Shown piece by piece: positions 52,302-63,429 of a DNA stretch of 64,000 nt (position 1 is the stretch's first letter; the number at the start of each line of letters is the position of its first letter). The translations under genes were made by a program, and so were the position numbers. The stretch comes from Semisulcospira habei (lineage: Eukaryota > Mollusca > Gastropoda > Semisulcospiridae): positions 28,193,540 to 28,257,539 of the forward strand of contig BTPG01000008.1 of NCBI GenBank assembly GCA_036245525.1. The letters are read 5' to 3'. The notes under the pieces are model-generated. The model was given only the letters and a program-made list of their open reading frames with translations, searched no databases and had not been told where the DNA came from.

Positions 52302-52433
52302 ATGAGGCGTACTCAAGCCAAGCGTACGTTATGGGAAACAACTGCTGACAGTCGAGAGAAAATCTATGCGATTGCCTCCCTTGTACCATTCACCGGCAAG
52401 TGCGTGGCTGCAAAGCTTACGCAAGACAAAGAG
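52302..52433 (+). CDS. Possible first coding exon of a gene divergent from NDUFB3
   Basis: ATG at 52302, 217 bp upstream of the NDUFB3 start on the other strand, opens MRRTQAKRTLWETTADSREK..PFTGKCVAAKLTQDKE and reaches GAG|GTAGGA at 52434 in phase 0. Position suggests a shared bidirectional promoter. I do not recognise the protein and see no second exon; the RTE-like element begins 155 bp later. Could be chance. Confidence 0.35.
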
Positions 52434-52615
52434 GTAGGAATTTTTAAGGATGGTGATATCAGGGATACTATATTATATATAATCCCTGGTGATATAAACG
52501 GATATAAGAAAGTTCAGAATGAAACAAGAATGAAAGAATGCCTTAGCGACTGAATGAATTAACGAACGAACAAATGAATGAATGAATGCTTGGCTTGACT
52601 TCGCGAACGAAGATT

Positions 52616-55600
52616 TTAGAGTTGCCCACGACGTCTGCAGGCTTGTTCGTGGCTGCGGAGGCCAATCCGAGACAGGCAGGTTCGACCGCAGTGGCTGCAG
52701 GGGAAGGTATGGCCAGGGTTCTGAGCTGCGGCATCTCTGTTTTTTCTCCTGAGCCGCTTGTCCTTAAGGCTAGCTCTGTGAGAGTCCTCAAAGGAGACAG
52801 CTGCCTTGTAAATGGTGGAGCGCCAGGTGTCACGGTCCGCAGCAAGCGAAGACCACTGGTGGTGGTCGATTTGGCAGGCACTAAGTGACTTCTTGAGACA
52901 GTCTTTGTATCTCTTCTTTGGTGCCCCTCTGTCACGGTGTCCAGTAGCAAGCTCGCCGAACAGGGTGATCTTTGGTAGGCGATGATCCTCCATCCTGGAG
53001 ACATGCCCCGCCCAGCGGAGCTGTGTCCGCAGCAGCAAAGCCTCGATGCTCACAGTTTCAGCCTGTTCAAGGACCTCGACGTTGGTGACACAGTCACTCC
53101 AGTGAATGCCCAGGATGGTACGCAGGCAGCGCTGGTGGAAGCGTTCGAGGAGTCGTAGTTGGCTGCGGTAGAGGGCCCAGGACTCGGAACCATACAGCAG
53201 GGTGGTGAGGACCACAGCTCTGTACACGCTGATCTTGGTGCCTGTTTTCAGCTGTTGATTGTGCCACACCCGCTTGAAAAGTCGCCCGAAAGCGCTGTTC
53301 GCTTTTGCCAGCCTGCTGTCAAGCTCCTTGTCCAGCTTGGCGTCCGACGTGATAACGCAGCCAAGGTAAGTAAACTGGTGCACTGACTTTAGTTCAGACT
53401 CGCCAATGGTGATGTGAGGAGGGCGATACAATGTCTTGGGTGCCGGCTGATGGAGGACCTCTGTCTTTTTCAGACTGACCTCTAGTCCAAAGAGCTGGGC
53501 AGCATCTGCGAAGCAAGACGTGATGCGCTGCAGGGCTCTCTCTGTGTGTGCAACGAGGGCAGCATCATCAGCAAAAAGCAGCTCACGAATCAGTTGGTCT
53601 AGGGTTTTCGTGTGGGCCCGCAGTCGTCTGAGGTTGAACAGGCTGCCATCGAGACGATACCTGATGTACACTGCATCGTCATCATCGAGGTCCACTGTGG
53701 CCTGCTTCAACATCATGCTAAAAAAGATGGTGAAGAGGGTCGGTGCCAGCACGCAGCCCTGCTTTACGCCGTTGAGAATAGGGAATGGTTCTGAGAGGTC
53801 ATTGTTGAGTCTGACCTGGCCTTGCTGGTCCTCGTGTAGCTGGACAATCATGTTGAGGAACTTTGGGGGACAGCCAAGTCGCTCCAGGATCTGCCACATG
53901 CCTTGCCTGCTCACAGTGTCAAACGCTTTTGTTAGGTCGACAAATGTTACGTACAGCCCTTTGTTCTGCTCGCGGCACTTCTCCTGTAGCTGTCTCAGCA
54001 CAAAGACCATATCGGTGGTGCTCCTGTTTGCTCTGAAGCCACACTGGCCCTCTGGGAGTTGGTCTTCAGCGATGGCAGGTACCAGCCGATTCAGGAGCAG
54101 CCTTGCAAGGATTTTCCCAGCAATGGACAGCAGGGTAATTCCCCGATAGTTGGAACAGTCAGACTTCTCGCCTTTGTTCTTGTACAGGGTGATAACGACT
54201 GCATCACGGAGATCTTTTGGTAGTGTTCCTTCCTCCCAGCAGCAAAGAAAGAGGTCATGGAGCTTGTTGTGCAGTGCTGTGCCTCCATGTTTCCAGATCT
54301 CTGGCGGTATTCCATCAATGCCTGCTGCTTTGCCACTCTTGAGCTGGTGGATGGCTGTGAGGGTCTCTTCAGCGGTGGGCGGTTCGTCCAATTCAACCTT
54401 TACTGGGAGGTGTGGGATTTGTAGGATGACTGCTTCTTGAACAGTGCGCTCAGCGCTGAAGAGGCTCTGAAAGTATTCCGACCAGCGGTTCAAGATGAAG
54501 GTATTATCTGTGAGGAGTGCCTGGCCATTCGCGCTTCGCAGGGGACTTTGTACCAGGTGCCTGGGGCCATACACTGCTTTCAGTGCTTCGTAGAAGCCCC
54601 TGTAGTCACCATTGTCAGCACAAAGCTGGGTCCTCTGTGCAAGTCTGGTCCACCACTCATTCTGGAGATCTCTGAGCTTGCGCTGGAGACTGCTGCAGAC
54701 GAGGCGGAAGGCAGACTTCTTCACAGGGCAGGAAGGCTGGGCTAGGTGGGCCTGATGGGCGGCTCTTTTTTTTGCTAGGTGTTCCTGGATCTCTACATCG
54801 TTTTCGTCAAACCAGTCTTTGTTCTTCTTTCTGGCGAAACCCAAGACTTCTGCAGAAGATTTTGCAATAGCAGTTTTCAGTTGTTCCCAAAGTGTTTCAG
54901 GGGAGGAGTCTACTGGGTCCGCTGTGTCTTTGAGCCTGCGCTGTAAATCTGTCTGAAAGGCAGCTTTCACATCGTCACGCTGAAGGCTGGCAACATCAAG
55001 CTTTTTCTTGGGGGGCCCCCATTTCTTGGGTTTTGGCTTGAAGTGGAGCCTGAGTTTGCAGCGGACAAGGCGGTGGTCAGTGTGGCACTCTGCGCTGGGC
55101 ATCACTCTGGTGAGGAGGACGTCACTGCGGTCCCTCTGACGCACTAGGACATAGTCGATAAGGTGCCAGTGTTTGGAGCGAGGATGCATCCAGGTGGTCT
55201 TTCGACTGTCCTTTTGCTGAAAAGTAGTGTTGGTGATGACCAGTTGCTGCTCCGCACAGAACTCCAACAGTAGGCGGCCATTGTCATTGCAGTTCCCAAC
55301 GCCATGCTTGCCGAGGACTCCTTTCCAGGCTTCAGAGTCCTGGCCCACTCTGGCGTTGAAGTCGCCAAGGATGATGACTTTGTCGTCTGCAGGGGTACTC
55401 TGTAGGAGGCTGCGCAGGTCAGTGTAAAACTTGTCCTTTTCAGCAGGCTCTGCCAGGAGGGTTGGGGAGTACACACTGAGAAGGGTGACGTGCTGCTGGT
55501 GTCTCAGTGGGAGGCGCATGGACATGATGCGGTCTGAGTGGCCCGTTGGTAGGTTTTCCAGCTTAGTCGCAATGGATGTCTTGACCATGAAACCCACGCC

Positions 55601-55849
55601 TGAAAGCCGTCTTTATGATGCAGGCCTGCCTGACCAGTAGAGGGTGTACCCAGCACCAAGTTCTTGGAGGCTGCCTTCGTCCGGAAGGCGTACTTCGCTG
55701 AGCGCGGCGATGTCGATGTTTAACCTCCGCAATTCATTTTCACATCTGCACGGGACATAGACGACCCCGCCCTCCACGAGTCGCCTGCTGCCTTGCAGGC
55801 CTGGCCGCTTGGCTGCGGAAAGGCTAAGGGAGGAAACCCCTGACATCAA
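52616..55849 (-). pseudogene. RTE-like endonuclease-reverse transcriptase with one in-frame stop
   Basis: The frame runs from 55849 down to 52616, broken only by TAA at 55615-55613. Before the stop: LRRLNIDIAALSEVRLPDEG, the start of an APE-like endonuclease. After it (993 codons from the next ATG at 55597): VIILGDFNARVG, LIDYVLVRQRD, TDHRLVRCKL complete the endonuclease. The RT has NYRGITLLSIAGKILARLLL, FVDLTKAFDTV, GVKQGCVLAPTLFTIFFSMM and catalytic FADDAALVAHT. The C-terminal part has WALYRSQLRLLERFHQRCLR and ends with a zinc-finger-like CSHCGRTC..HEQAC. The single stop lies inside the endonuclease, so this copy is probably dead but young. Confidence 0.87.
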
Positions 55850-56271
55850 AGCCCCCGTGTCTCCGGGGAAGGCTTTTGAGCCAGAGACTAGGACAAGGAC
55901 AGTCTGATATAAAACCTACGACCCGAGGACCTCGATGCCATCGTCCCAGCTTGCTAGGCCATGGCAGATGAACCAAGGGTTTAAAGGGTGGGGCCAGTAC
56001 TGCGCACACTGCACTCCACCAAAAAGCTCCACCGCGCAGGCTTTAGGAAACGTCCACGGACCATGACACTGACCATTCCAAGTCCTGTAGCGACGGGCGA
56101 GGGGCGAAACGGCAGGTGAAAGATGTCACTGGAAGCCGCAGTCTCAAACCTGCATGCAGGCGGTTCAGGATATTGGTCGCCTGATGTTGACCTGGGGATG
56201 ACAACATCACTCGGCACACCCTGAACGACCAAGCAGCCTTCTCTAGGGACAGCACTGCTTGCTCCACACGG
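55850..56271 (-). other. 5' leader of the RTE-like element
   Basis: GC-rich sequence with no separate ORF supported by a domain. It ends exactly at the AATGAATGAAT flank. Confidence 0.55.
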
Positions 56272-56892
56272 AATGAATGAATACTTACTAACAATCAATC
56301 AAACAACCACACTGTGGATGTTTGCTTGATTGTTTGAGTGTTTAGTCAGCGGTTACTGTGGTGGAGCGACACAACTAATTCCTTGCACACCGAACAAGAA
56401 AACCAAAACAATACACCAAAGAAAAATGCAAGCAAACACAAAATCTAACTAATCTACCAAACTAACTAACTAAACAAACAAACAGACAAACAAACAAGCA
56501 AACAAATAAACGAGCAATCAAACAAAATAACCCCATGGCAACAAAGAAACAAACAAACGAACGAACAACCAACCAACCAACCAACCAAACAAACAAAAAC
56601 AAACAAACAAACAAGTATACCAAATGGATCGTATTTTATGTTTAGTGCTACGCCTATCCCTTGGAAAAGTTGTGTGCCTAAATGTAATGAAAGTCATTAC
56701 TTCGTGTTCTGGCACAGTCCTGGAACAATTTTCGCAGGTTTGCATTTGATTTTGAACCATACACCGAATAGAAAAACCTGATTAAAAACCGTCTTACGTA
56801 CTCCATCTGGTTAAATACGGATGTATAATAAGATCAGCAAAGAAGAAAAAAAAAAAAGAAAAAAGGACGCAGCCGGATTAAGTTTTCCATCC
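56272..56892. other. (AAAC)n-rich low-complexity sequence
   Basis: 56450-56612 is AAAC/AACC repeats; poly-A near 56846. The TTTTGTTTG antisense frames are low complexity. Confidence 0.6.
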
Positions 56893-57474
56893 GTCTGCAA
56901 GCGGCATAGATCCTCATGAGCCCCCACAAGGTGCAAATGGTAGGTGCTGGCATCATTGCGGAGGACACGTTGCCAGCACATGCAGCACATCACTGAGCAA
57001 GTGGCGGAGAGAGTTCCGGTAACTAGAAGCTGGATGACATTTTCTTTGGCTCTTGCAGTCGTAGGATAAAAGTCCTGATCCTCTTTATAGTGGAGATCAC
57101 AGATGTAAAAGAAACCAATTTTTTTAACCCTTAACTCAGACTGAATTTATGTTTGACTCAGATTAGTACTCCGTAGCTAGATACCTTGCAGTTGACACGA
57201 CTGCTCTGAAAGAGGCTGTGGAGGCTGTGTCCGGGAAAGACTGTTGACTCACTGACTGGTATGACTCGACATGATGAGCCCCAGCGACTTGCAGAGATCT
57301 GCGGAGGTTCTTACCAATCTATGCCTCTTGCGTATGGAAGGTGTTCGGGGCTAGAAGAGATGACGAGACAAAGATTTGTTTGTGAATAGAAAACTACAAG
57401 CTTAAACCATGAGGACATCCTCTGCATGACGCGGTACAATGACTTCCGCAAAGAGACCGATTTACATCCCATCC
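56893..57474. other. Family B left-arm relic, otherwise no gene
   Basis: CTGCAAGCGGCATAGATCCT, CATGAGCCCCCAC at 56894-56928 has no right arm nearby; CAATCTATGCCTCTTGCG at 57316-57333 is a possible distant partner. Confidence 0.45.
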
Positions 57475-57543
57475 AGCAAGAGGCACAGAATCTCAGGAGC
57501 CCGTGCAGAATGCAGGGGCAAATGAGAATCTGTGCCTCTGGCA
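57475..57543. repeat. Family B hairpin
   Basis: AGCAAGAGGCACAGAATCTC..GCCCGTGC and GCAGGGGCAAATGAGAATCT, GTGCCTCTGGC. Confidence 0.65.
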
Positions 57544-57959
57544 GCTGAACGAACTGCACGAGGCGCTATGTAGATAGGTGTGGCCGGTCTTCCATCCTGT
57601 TCCGCGTGGCTCAAGTGGAAGCAGCTTTTCTCGTACTTTGAAACGAACCCGGCTTGTGATAGACATTCACTTCCGGCGTCTTTGTGGGGGTCTGGTCTGG
57701 ACTGGGTCACAGTGACACGCACTTGAAAGTGACCCTTCTCCGGCAGCATTATCCTCGATCTTTCCAGTTCTGAGATGAGCCGACGGACTCCAGCAATCTG
57801 AAAGAGGCGTAGATTTTTCATGAGCTCATACAGCTTTGACACCGATGCATATTTTAGCTATATGTTACTTGTTACGTCACTGCCTGCTGCGTTTTAGTCA
57901 TGGCACTTGTGGCGTGTATGATGATTTTATATGTATCGGCATACTTAATTATTTTAATG
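57544..57959. other. No gene; family B scrap
   Basis: AGAGGCGTAGATTTTTCATG, AGCTC at 57802-57826 is a lone family B arm. Confidence 0.4.
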
Positions 57960-58080
57960 TGTGAATGATGATGCCATGTATTGTATGGGCAGACAGCGAA
58001 TTTCCCCATGAGGGATTAATAAAGTTGTATTGTATTGTATTGTATTGTATTGTGTTATATTGAATTGTATTGTATTGTAA
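57960..58080 (+). mobile_element. 3' end of a non-LTR retrotransposon with (TATTG)n tail
   Basis: GCGAATTTCCCCATGAGGGA, TTAATAAAGT then (TGTAT)n. This kind of terminus is typical of CR1/L2-like elements; no coding part remains. Confidence 0.65.
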
Positions 58081-58186
58081 ATGACAAAATCAAACCAGAT
58101 TTCTCTGTCGTTGACACATGACACTAAAGAGCATTATTGCTATGGTTATCATTATCGCTATAATACCGTCAATCCTAATAGAGTTA

Positions 58187-58238
58187 GCAAGAGACATAGA
58201 ACCTCATGCGGGGACTCATAAGGTTCTTTGCCTCTTGC
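58187..58238. repeat. Family B hairpin, shortened
   Basis: GCAAGAGACATAGAACCTCA and GACTCATAAGGTTCTTTGCC, TCTTGC. A lone right-arm scrap (GAAAATCTACGCCTCTTATT) follows at 58278. Confidence 0.6.
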
Positions 58239-58408
58239 GGTTGGGTGACGTTCGTAGCTTCAGCTGCAGGAGCTCAGGAAAATCTACGCCTCTTATTGGT
58301 AAAAATCAGCTTCCGAGTCTCGACATTCAGTCTCAGATAAATTCTCAGAGTAAGCGAATTGTTTAGGCTTCTGGTACGTTCGATGGCTGTCAAAACGCCG
58401 GTGCCCGA

Positions 58409-58440
58409 GTCCCCCCCCCCCCCCCCCCACACACACACCT
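58409..58440. repeat. Poly-C with CA repeat
   Basis: About 20 C followed by ACACACAC. Confidence 0.85.
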
Positions 58441-58628
58441 CTGCTCCCACAATCCGCACAAGAAACTTGACATAAATATAGAGAAAGCGAAAGCATGCAG
58501 AATGATTTAGTTGCACATGGTAATGTAGGTGCTTTCATTCTGCAAGAAGAGTGAGCATCGTTACGTTGTTCAGGAATCAGATTACGTCAGTCAGAATTGC
58601 ACTTATTTTGGCGCAAAGAGTGGACGGG

Positions 58629-58674
58629 AAAAACCCGGACAAACATGCGATATCGTATGTTTGTCCGGGCTTTT
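58629..58674. repeat. Perfect short palindrome (family O)
   Basis: AAAACCCGGACAAACATGCG, ATATCGTATGTTTGTCCGGG, CTTTT. Immediately before a half family B element. Confidence 0.7.
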
Positions 58675-58686
58675 AATCCAGTCTTT

Positions 58687-58826
58687 GTATGCGGGGGCTC
58701 ATGAGGATTTATGCCTCTTGCTGAAACCACTGAGTCTGCGTCAGTCCATGTTTATTGGACGGTTTTGGCTTTTGGTCGTTAAATTAACAAAGATTACACA
58801 AACTAAAATTGATGTAAGGGGTTAAT
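58687..58826. repeat. Family B MITE, right half
   Basis: GCGGGGGCTCATGAGGATTT, ATGCCTCTTGCTGAAACCAC to GATGTAAGGGGTTAA. Left half missing. Confidence 0.65.
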
Positions 58827-58881
58827 TATGTGAGAGGAATTATCGTTCAAGACGGAAGGATTGATACCGGTTAAGGCTGCT

Positions 58882-59254
58882 GTAACACGCGAAAATGATG
58901 ACCCCCGCCACGCGACCTGCCGCGGTCTGTTTCGCGTGCGCGCCGGAGATCGGCCAGGGTCAGTTTCGCGAACGCCAGATGGGCCCGGGCTGTTGCTCTG
59001 GCGTGACCCAGTTTGGACAGCGGCAAGGCAGAAAGGAAAGCAAAGTAAGCATGCTTAAATATCAAACGAATCTCTCAGGTAGGCCAGTCTTCCTCAAACT
59101 TGCAAGGCCACAGTGGCAATAGATCAGTTTATAGCGTTCGACAAATTTTTGATCCGGGTCATTCTGGTGTGTGCATATCAGATCCTGGGACGATCTCGCG
59201 TACGTCAGTCCGCCTAGGGTCGATTTCGAGTGGCGAGTCATTTTCGCGTGTTAC
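58882..59254. mobile_element. Non-autonomous element with inverted CGCGAAAATGA ends
   Basis: GTAACACGCGAAAATGATGA at the left is mirrored by AGTCATTTTCGCGTGTTAC at the right; the motif TTTCGCG recurs inside. 373 bp, GC-rich left half. Superfamily not assigned. Confidence 0.6.
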
Positions 59255-59290
59255 GCCGACTGAAGATTTATTTTCTAATCCCAGTCTTCG

Positions 59291-59413
59291 TTTAACACAT
59301 TCTACCTCGGGACCGACATCCCCAAATTTTGAAGGTGTCCTCTGAAAGTCTGTATTACAATTTTAGAGACATATCGAACATGATAGTTCAAGGGTGGTGC
59401 CAAAATAGCTTGG
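59291..59413. repeat. Family A MITE, left half
   Basis: TTTAACACATTCTACCTCGG..ACATGATAGTTCAAGGGTGG, ..AATAGCTTGGC. Same subfamily as 34315-34529. Confidence 0.65.
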
Positions 59414-59480
59414 CCGGGTTGTCTCCTAAATCGTAACGTAGTCTTCGGAAGACAATTCCCGAATGTCAGAGTACAATGAT

Positions 59481-59650
59481 TTAACCCCTTCACTGCCAGT
59501 GGACGCAGATCATGTTTCTGAAATCTTTTTTCATTCAACGCCAGTGAACCCCCAGCCGTTCTGGAAACATGTGTTCAGTTGCGGGGGCTCATGAAGATCT
59601 ATGTCTCTTGCGCTTGGGTCGTGTTCACTGTTTCAGTCCCGGCAGTGAAG
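59481..59650. mobile_element. Family B MITE, reverse orientation, one hairpin arm
   Basis: TTAACCCCTTCACTGCCAGT at the left and CCCGGCAGTGAAGATGTTA at the right, with only GCGGGGGCTCATGAAGATCT, ATGTCTCTTGCG of the hairpin. Confidence 0.65.
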
Positions 59651-59844
59651 ATGTTATACAACATCACTGACAGGCCAGCCGCCAGTCGCAGGAAACTGTT
59701 CCAAGCCTGTAGTATCACTCGCATCCAGCTGGCCTTTTGCATTGCAGCGATACTATTGCGTGGGGATGAAAACAGCTCGACAAAGTCACTGGCACTATGT
59801 CACGCAGGTACTGTCTAATGCAAATTACGTGCATTTAGACATAT

Positions 59845-59944
59845 GACTCTTATTTAGAAAGTAATGTTTCATCGTCAGTCTCGTCAGTCTTAGACTGACG
59901 AGACTGACGATGAAACTGAACGGCATTACTTTCTAAATAGACTC
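59845..59944. repeat. Hairpin (family P), 100 bp
   Basis: GACTCTTATTTAGAAAGTAA, TGTTTCATCGTCAGTCTCGT mirrored by ACGAGACTGACGATGAAACT..ATTACTTTCTAAATAGACTC. Near perfect. Confidence 0.8.
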
Positions 59945-60049
59945 TATCGCTGTTTCCACGGGTTCGGGAATCCCTCCCCTCCCTTCTCTCCGGCTTCAGG
60001 CCAATTTTTAAAAAAAGGTTATTACGACTGAAGTCCCTTTTCTGAAAGT

Positions 60050-60105
60050 TTGGACCCCCCTCCCCTCCTCCCCCCCCCCCCCCACCCCCTCCCTCCCTCC
60101 GAGGT
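60050..60105. repeat. C-rich tract
   Basis: Runs of C up to 16 with CCCT units. Confidence 0.8.
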
Positions 60106-60165
60106 TCGATACTTCGGCGGGTGGCTAGAAGGTGGAGAAGGATCACGGACGGCTGGCACACGTAC

Positions 60166-61019
60166 TTACCCCTTCCCTGCCACTGTACGTACGTTGTACA
60201 TGTATTTCTCAAATCTGTGCATACTGTGCATGAGAATTTATCAAGAAAGAAATACGCTTAGAAAAGACAGTTACGTAACTGTCTTTTCTAAGCATTTTTT
60301 TTTTCTTCTCCGTTGGGTTCTTCTCTTCATTTTACACGCTTGGCAATCACCTTATGGTTCTGAACACTGGAAGCAAGGTCTGGCGTCAGGAAGCCTTTCT
60401 TGAGTCAGGCTCAGGTTGAATGTTCCAAACAAAATGATGGAAACCCCCCCCCCCCCACTTCCGAGGTAATTGATCCGCCCCTGTGGCTGCCGTGCAACTA
60501 AATGCAGCCAGTAATATGTTCGCCTGTAGGTGTTGCTGCCAAGCATGCCAGCCAGACTTGACCATTTGACATTTGTCAGTAAGGGCTCCCCACTCTCCAG
60601 GTTTCATCCCTAGGGGCCTGTTCAGGTTCTTTTGGACAGAGGCCCTTTGGATGCATATCTCCGGCAGCCGGTCATTGGTTTGTTTTATCAGGCATGCCAA
60701 ACATGCTCCCAGACAAACGGCTGCAAGAAGATACTATAACACGCCTCCCGAGATGCCGAAGACTGAGATGCGCGCCGCATACTGTGCGGCAAGTGAATTC
60801 AACTTAATCAAGGTCATTTAGAGAAGCCGCAACTCGTCAGTGTGTTGCATGTGCCGTGCATACTGTGCATGAGTATTAGTCAAGGTCGTTTAGAGAAGCT
60901 GCAACTCGTCAGTTTGTTGCATGTGCCGCATATGCGGGGGCTCATGAAGTTCTTTGTCTCAGTCTTGCAGTTGGGTGATTTATATTTTTAATTTTCAATT
61001 CCAGGCAGTGAAGGGGTAA
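60166..61019. repeat. Family B MITE pieces separated by about 720 bp
   Basis: Left end TTACCCCTTCCCTGCCACTG (60166-60215) and right part GCGGGGGCTCATGAAGTTCT..GGCAGTGAAGGGGTAAA (60935-61019) fit one reverse-oriented element opened by other DNA. That DNA holds the family Q hairpin and a 72-bp direct repeat (TTTAGAGAAGC near 60816 and 60888). Confidence 0.5.
60244..60309. repeat. Hairpin (family Q)
   Basis: AAGAAAGAAATACGCTTAGA, AAAGACAGTTAC mirrored by GTAACTGTCTTTTCTAAGCA, TTTTTTTTTCTT. Single arms occur near 19237, 22785 and 24860. Confidence 0.75.
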
Positions 61020-61500
61020 ACAGTCACCACAGCCATGGCTCAGTGGTAGTGCCGACAGTAATATGCGATAGTATGTGATAGTAAGTGTTATTTATGAATG
61101 GTGATGAGTACTTAAATTGCTTGTGTACGTTCCGTGCAATGCCATTTGTACTCACTGAGACAGACACTTTCCCCTGTTTTAAGCGATTAATAAATTATGT
61201 TGAATCGTGAATCTCAGTACGGTCAGTCACTGAGTTTGCCCGTTTACCCTTCACCTTGGCTTGGAAGGAAAAGCGAATTTGTGAACACCATGCAGTTTCT
61301 TTGGCGTGAAATGAAGTCACTGGCATAATTACTGAGGAATAAATTGAATGGACAAAATATGTAATTCTAAACCAGAACACAAATTATGTTGGAAAAGAAA
61401 GCGTAATGTTCGCACAAGTCTAAAAAATAATCATTATGCCCTCGTCGGCAAAAGAAGCACAGATGCGCATGCAGCGAACAGCCGGTTAACTTCTGATTTC
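61020..61500. other. No gene seen
   Basis: Unique-looking sequence. Confidence 0.4.
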
Positions 61501-61601
61501 AATTAGCAAAACGTCCTCGGACCCACGACGACCGCAGTGGGCCCGCGCACATTCGTGCGCGGGCCCACTGTGGCCGTCGTGGGCCCTGTAGTCTTGGGTA
61601 A
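61501..61601. repeat. Family D palindrome
   Basis: GACCCACGACGACCGCAGTG, GGCCCGCGCAC mirrored by GTGCGCGGGCCCACTGTGGC, CGTCGTGGGCCC. Left flank AATTAGCAAAACGTCC as in the copy at 39411-39520. Confidence 0.8.
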
Positions 61602-62591
61602 CAGCGATACTTTGAAACAAAAATAACATTACTCAAGGACTTATTAACTCTGGAGGAATCGCCTCGAAAAAAAAATCTCCACCGCCAGCCCAAGAGCTAG
61701 GATCAGCTAAGACTGCGTGTCTACGATTCACCCATACATGCACTGAAGGCGTCTACTACAGGCTTGGCGAAGGTGAATCACGGAGAGGTTGTGGGTGAAT
61801 GAGCAACAGATGCATCCGGCCGCGGGTGCACAAAAACGTCACGTGAGAGCCGGTTAAGACTGAAGGGCATGGAGGCAGAAGGTAGTAACTCCCCCCTCCG
61901 CCTCCCCCAATTCGCTCCTCCTCTCCCCTCCCCTCCCCTCCGGCCCCCACAACCCCCACCCCTGAAAACTATAACGACGGCGGAATTGATATTCTAGATG
62001 ATATTGCCCTGTCGGGATCTCATTAACAGAACCGCTCCTCTACTTCCGTGCAGACTTTCTTTGACGCAAGAGGCCTCTACTCCAACCACTTGTTTGTCTG
62101 AGTTCCCATCCCAACAGCAGATTTCCGTCATCTGTAAAAATCACAGATTCTCAAGAGCGCATGACTGAGGCCAGTGGGGGTCCACGAGAATGTACGCCTC
62201 GCTGTCAATGATCAATCACACTTACCTCTGCGTTATACGAATGTGAGAAGTATTAGGTTTCATTGTCGTTCAGTCACTCCCTTTTTCGACACTGTTATTG
62301 GTCAGCATCTAAAAATCGCAGGGGTTCAATGCCCCAATGCCTATCTCCCACCTGTAATTTTTAATCAGCTGGCCAATGCGCAATTCAGTATCGCGCACGA
62401 AGTCTGGCCTAGGTCTTTCGTCTGAACGCTTACATGGAACTGAAACGCAAAGATCAAATGGTGGTAGACGATAGAGGAATACAAGAAATGTACCTTATTT
62501 CGGCATGACTCAAGCGGTGAGCACACTACGCAAGTGCTACACAAATGTGTTGCAATTCAAACTCTGAACCGAGACAGCTCGAAACTTTCTA
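61602..62591. other. No gene; family B-like decayed hairpin at about 62130-62205
   Basis: AATCACAGATTCTCAAGAGC and GTCCACGAGAATGTACGCCT form a weak family B remnant. C-rich 61895-61960. No supported gene. Confidence 0.4.
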
Positions 62592-62990
62592 TTGTGCTCC
62601 ATGTCAACACGTATGCTGTTTAGAAAGCAAAGTCTCATCAAAAACAAGCAGAAAAGAAAGTGGCTGCGAGAACACCCCAGCTATAACAAAACAGATGGCT
62701 ATCACCTACTGACCAGACCGGAGCAGGTAGTTATCTTCCGACTACGCACCGGCCATAACCAACTGAACTGGCATCTCCACACCAAGTTTGGAATTGGCCA
62801 GTCAGACCAGTGCCCATGCAACTCTGGTAGCATGACAACAGACCATGTGCTACAGACCTGCCCCACGTTCACAACCATCAGACGGAGACATTGGCCGGAA
62901 GAGACAGAGGTGTCCCGCAAGCTCTATGGAGGCCTGGAGGAACTGCGGCGCACGGCAGCATTTATAGAGGAGACCGGGCTGTCCATATAA
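62592..62990 (+). pseudogene. C-terminal fragment of a non-LTR retrotransposon polyprotein
   Basis: VIFRLRTGHNQLNWHLHTKF, GIGQSDQCPCNSGSMTTDHV, LQTCP resembles the C-terminal end of Jockey/I-type elements after RNase H, with a CPC..H..C zinc-knuckle-like motif. It ends with TAA near 62990 and a short (GAA)n tail at 63002-63018. No RT remains. Confidence 0.65.
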
Positions 62991-62999
62991 ATGAGTGTT

Positions 63000-63429
63000 C
63001 GAGGAAGAAGAAGAAGAAAGCAAAGTGTTGCCACTCGTGCAGTAAGAGAGAAAGCGAAATAAATAAAGAAAATGTGACAGATCTATGACATTTTAGTTTT
63101 TGTTGAAAAGGTCGAGTCATTGTTGAATGCGTGTATGAGCTCAGTACTCGTTGGCGAAAGACGTCAACAATACATGCTTCATGTACGAAATCAGACCTAC
63201 CGTATATCCGGCCAGTCACTTGTCCCGCGCTCAATGATTTAGTAGTTCTATCACTTGAACCCAGTGATAAAAGTCCGCACTTGAATGCTACAAATTCTGA
63301 AATTTACACTGGCTGCATAGAAGCGGCACCGCTTGTAAACGTTTGAAATTCCAGCGGCAAACATCAAGCACGTTTTCGCAACCAGACATGGTAGCCTATG
63401 CACAAAAAGTCGGCGTTCCCTGTGTATCC
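63000..63429. other. No gene seen
   Basis: Sequence between two retrotransposon fragments; no supported feature. Confidence 0.4.

Larger units (their letters stand above)
52588..56271 (-). mobile_element. RTE-like non-LTR retrotransposon, near full length
   Basis: About 3.7 kb on the minus strand: leader 56271-55850, endonuclease-RT frame with one stop, short 3' UTR ending at 52588. Flanked by AATGAATGAAT on both sides (about 52577-52587 and 56272-56282), a likely target duplication. A truncated sibling is at 25868-26015. Confidence 0.85.

Noticed and set aside
53520..54149. 209-codon plus-strand frame inside the RTE-like element
   Set aside because: Antisense shadow of the RT coding sequence.
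58871..59065. Short Arg-rich reading frames in the GC-rich block
   Set aside because: Better explained as the interior of the inverted-end element 58882-59254; no domain.
60573..60821. 82-codon frame near the family Q hairpin
   Set aside because: No domain, no splice context, and a similar minus-strand frame overlaps it.
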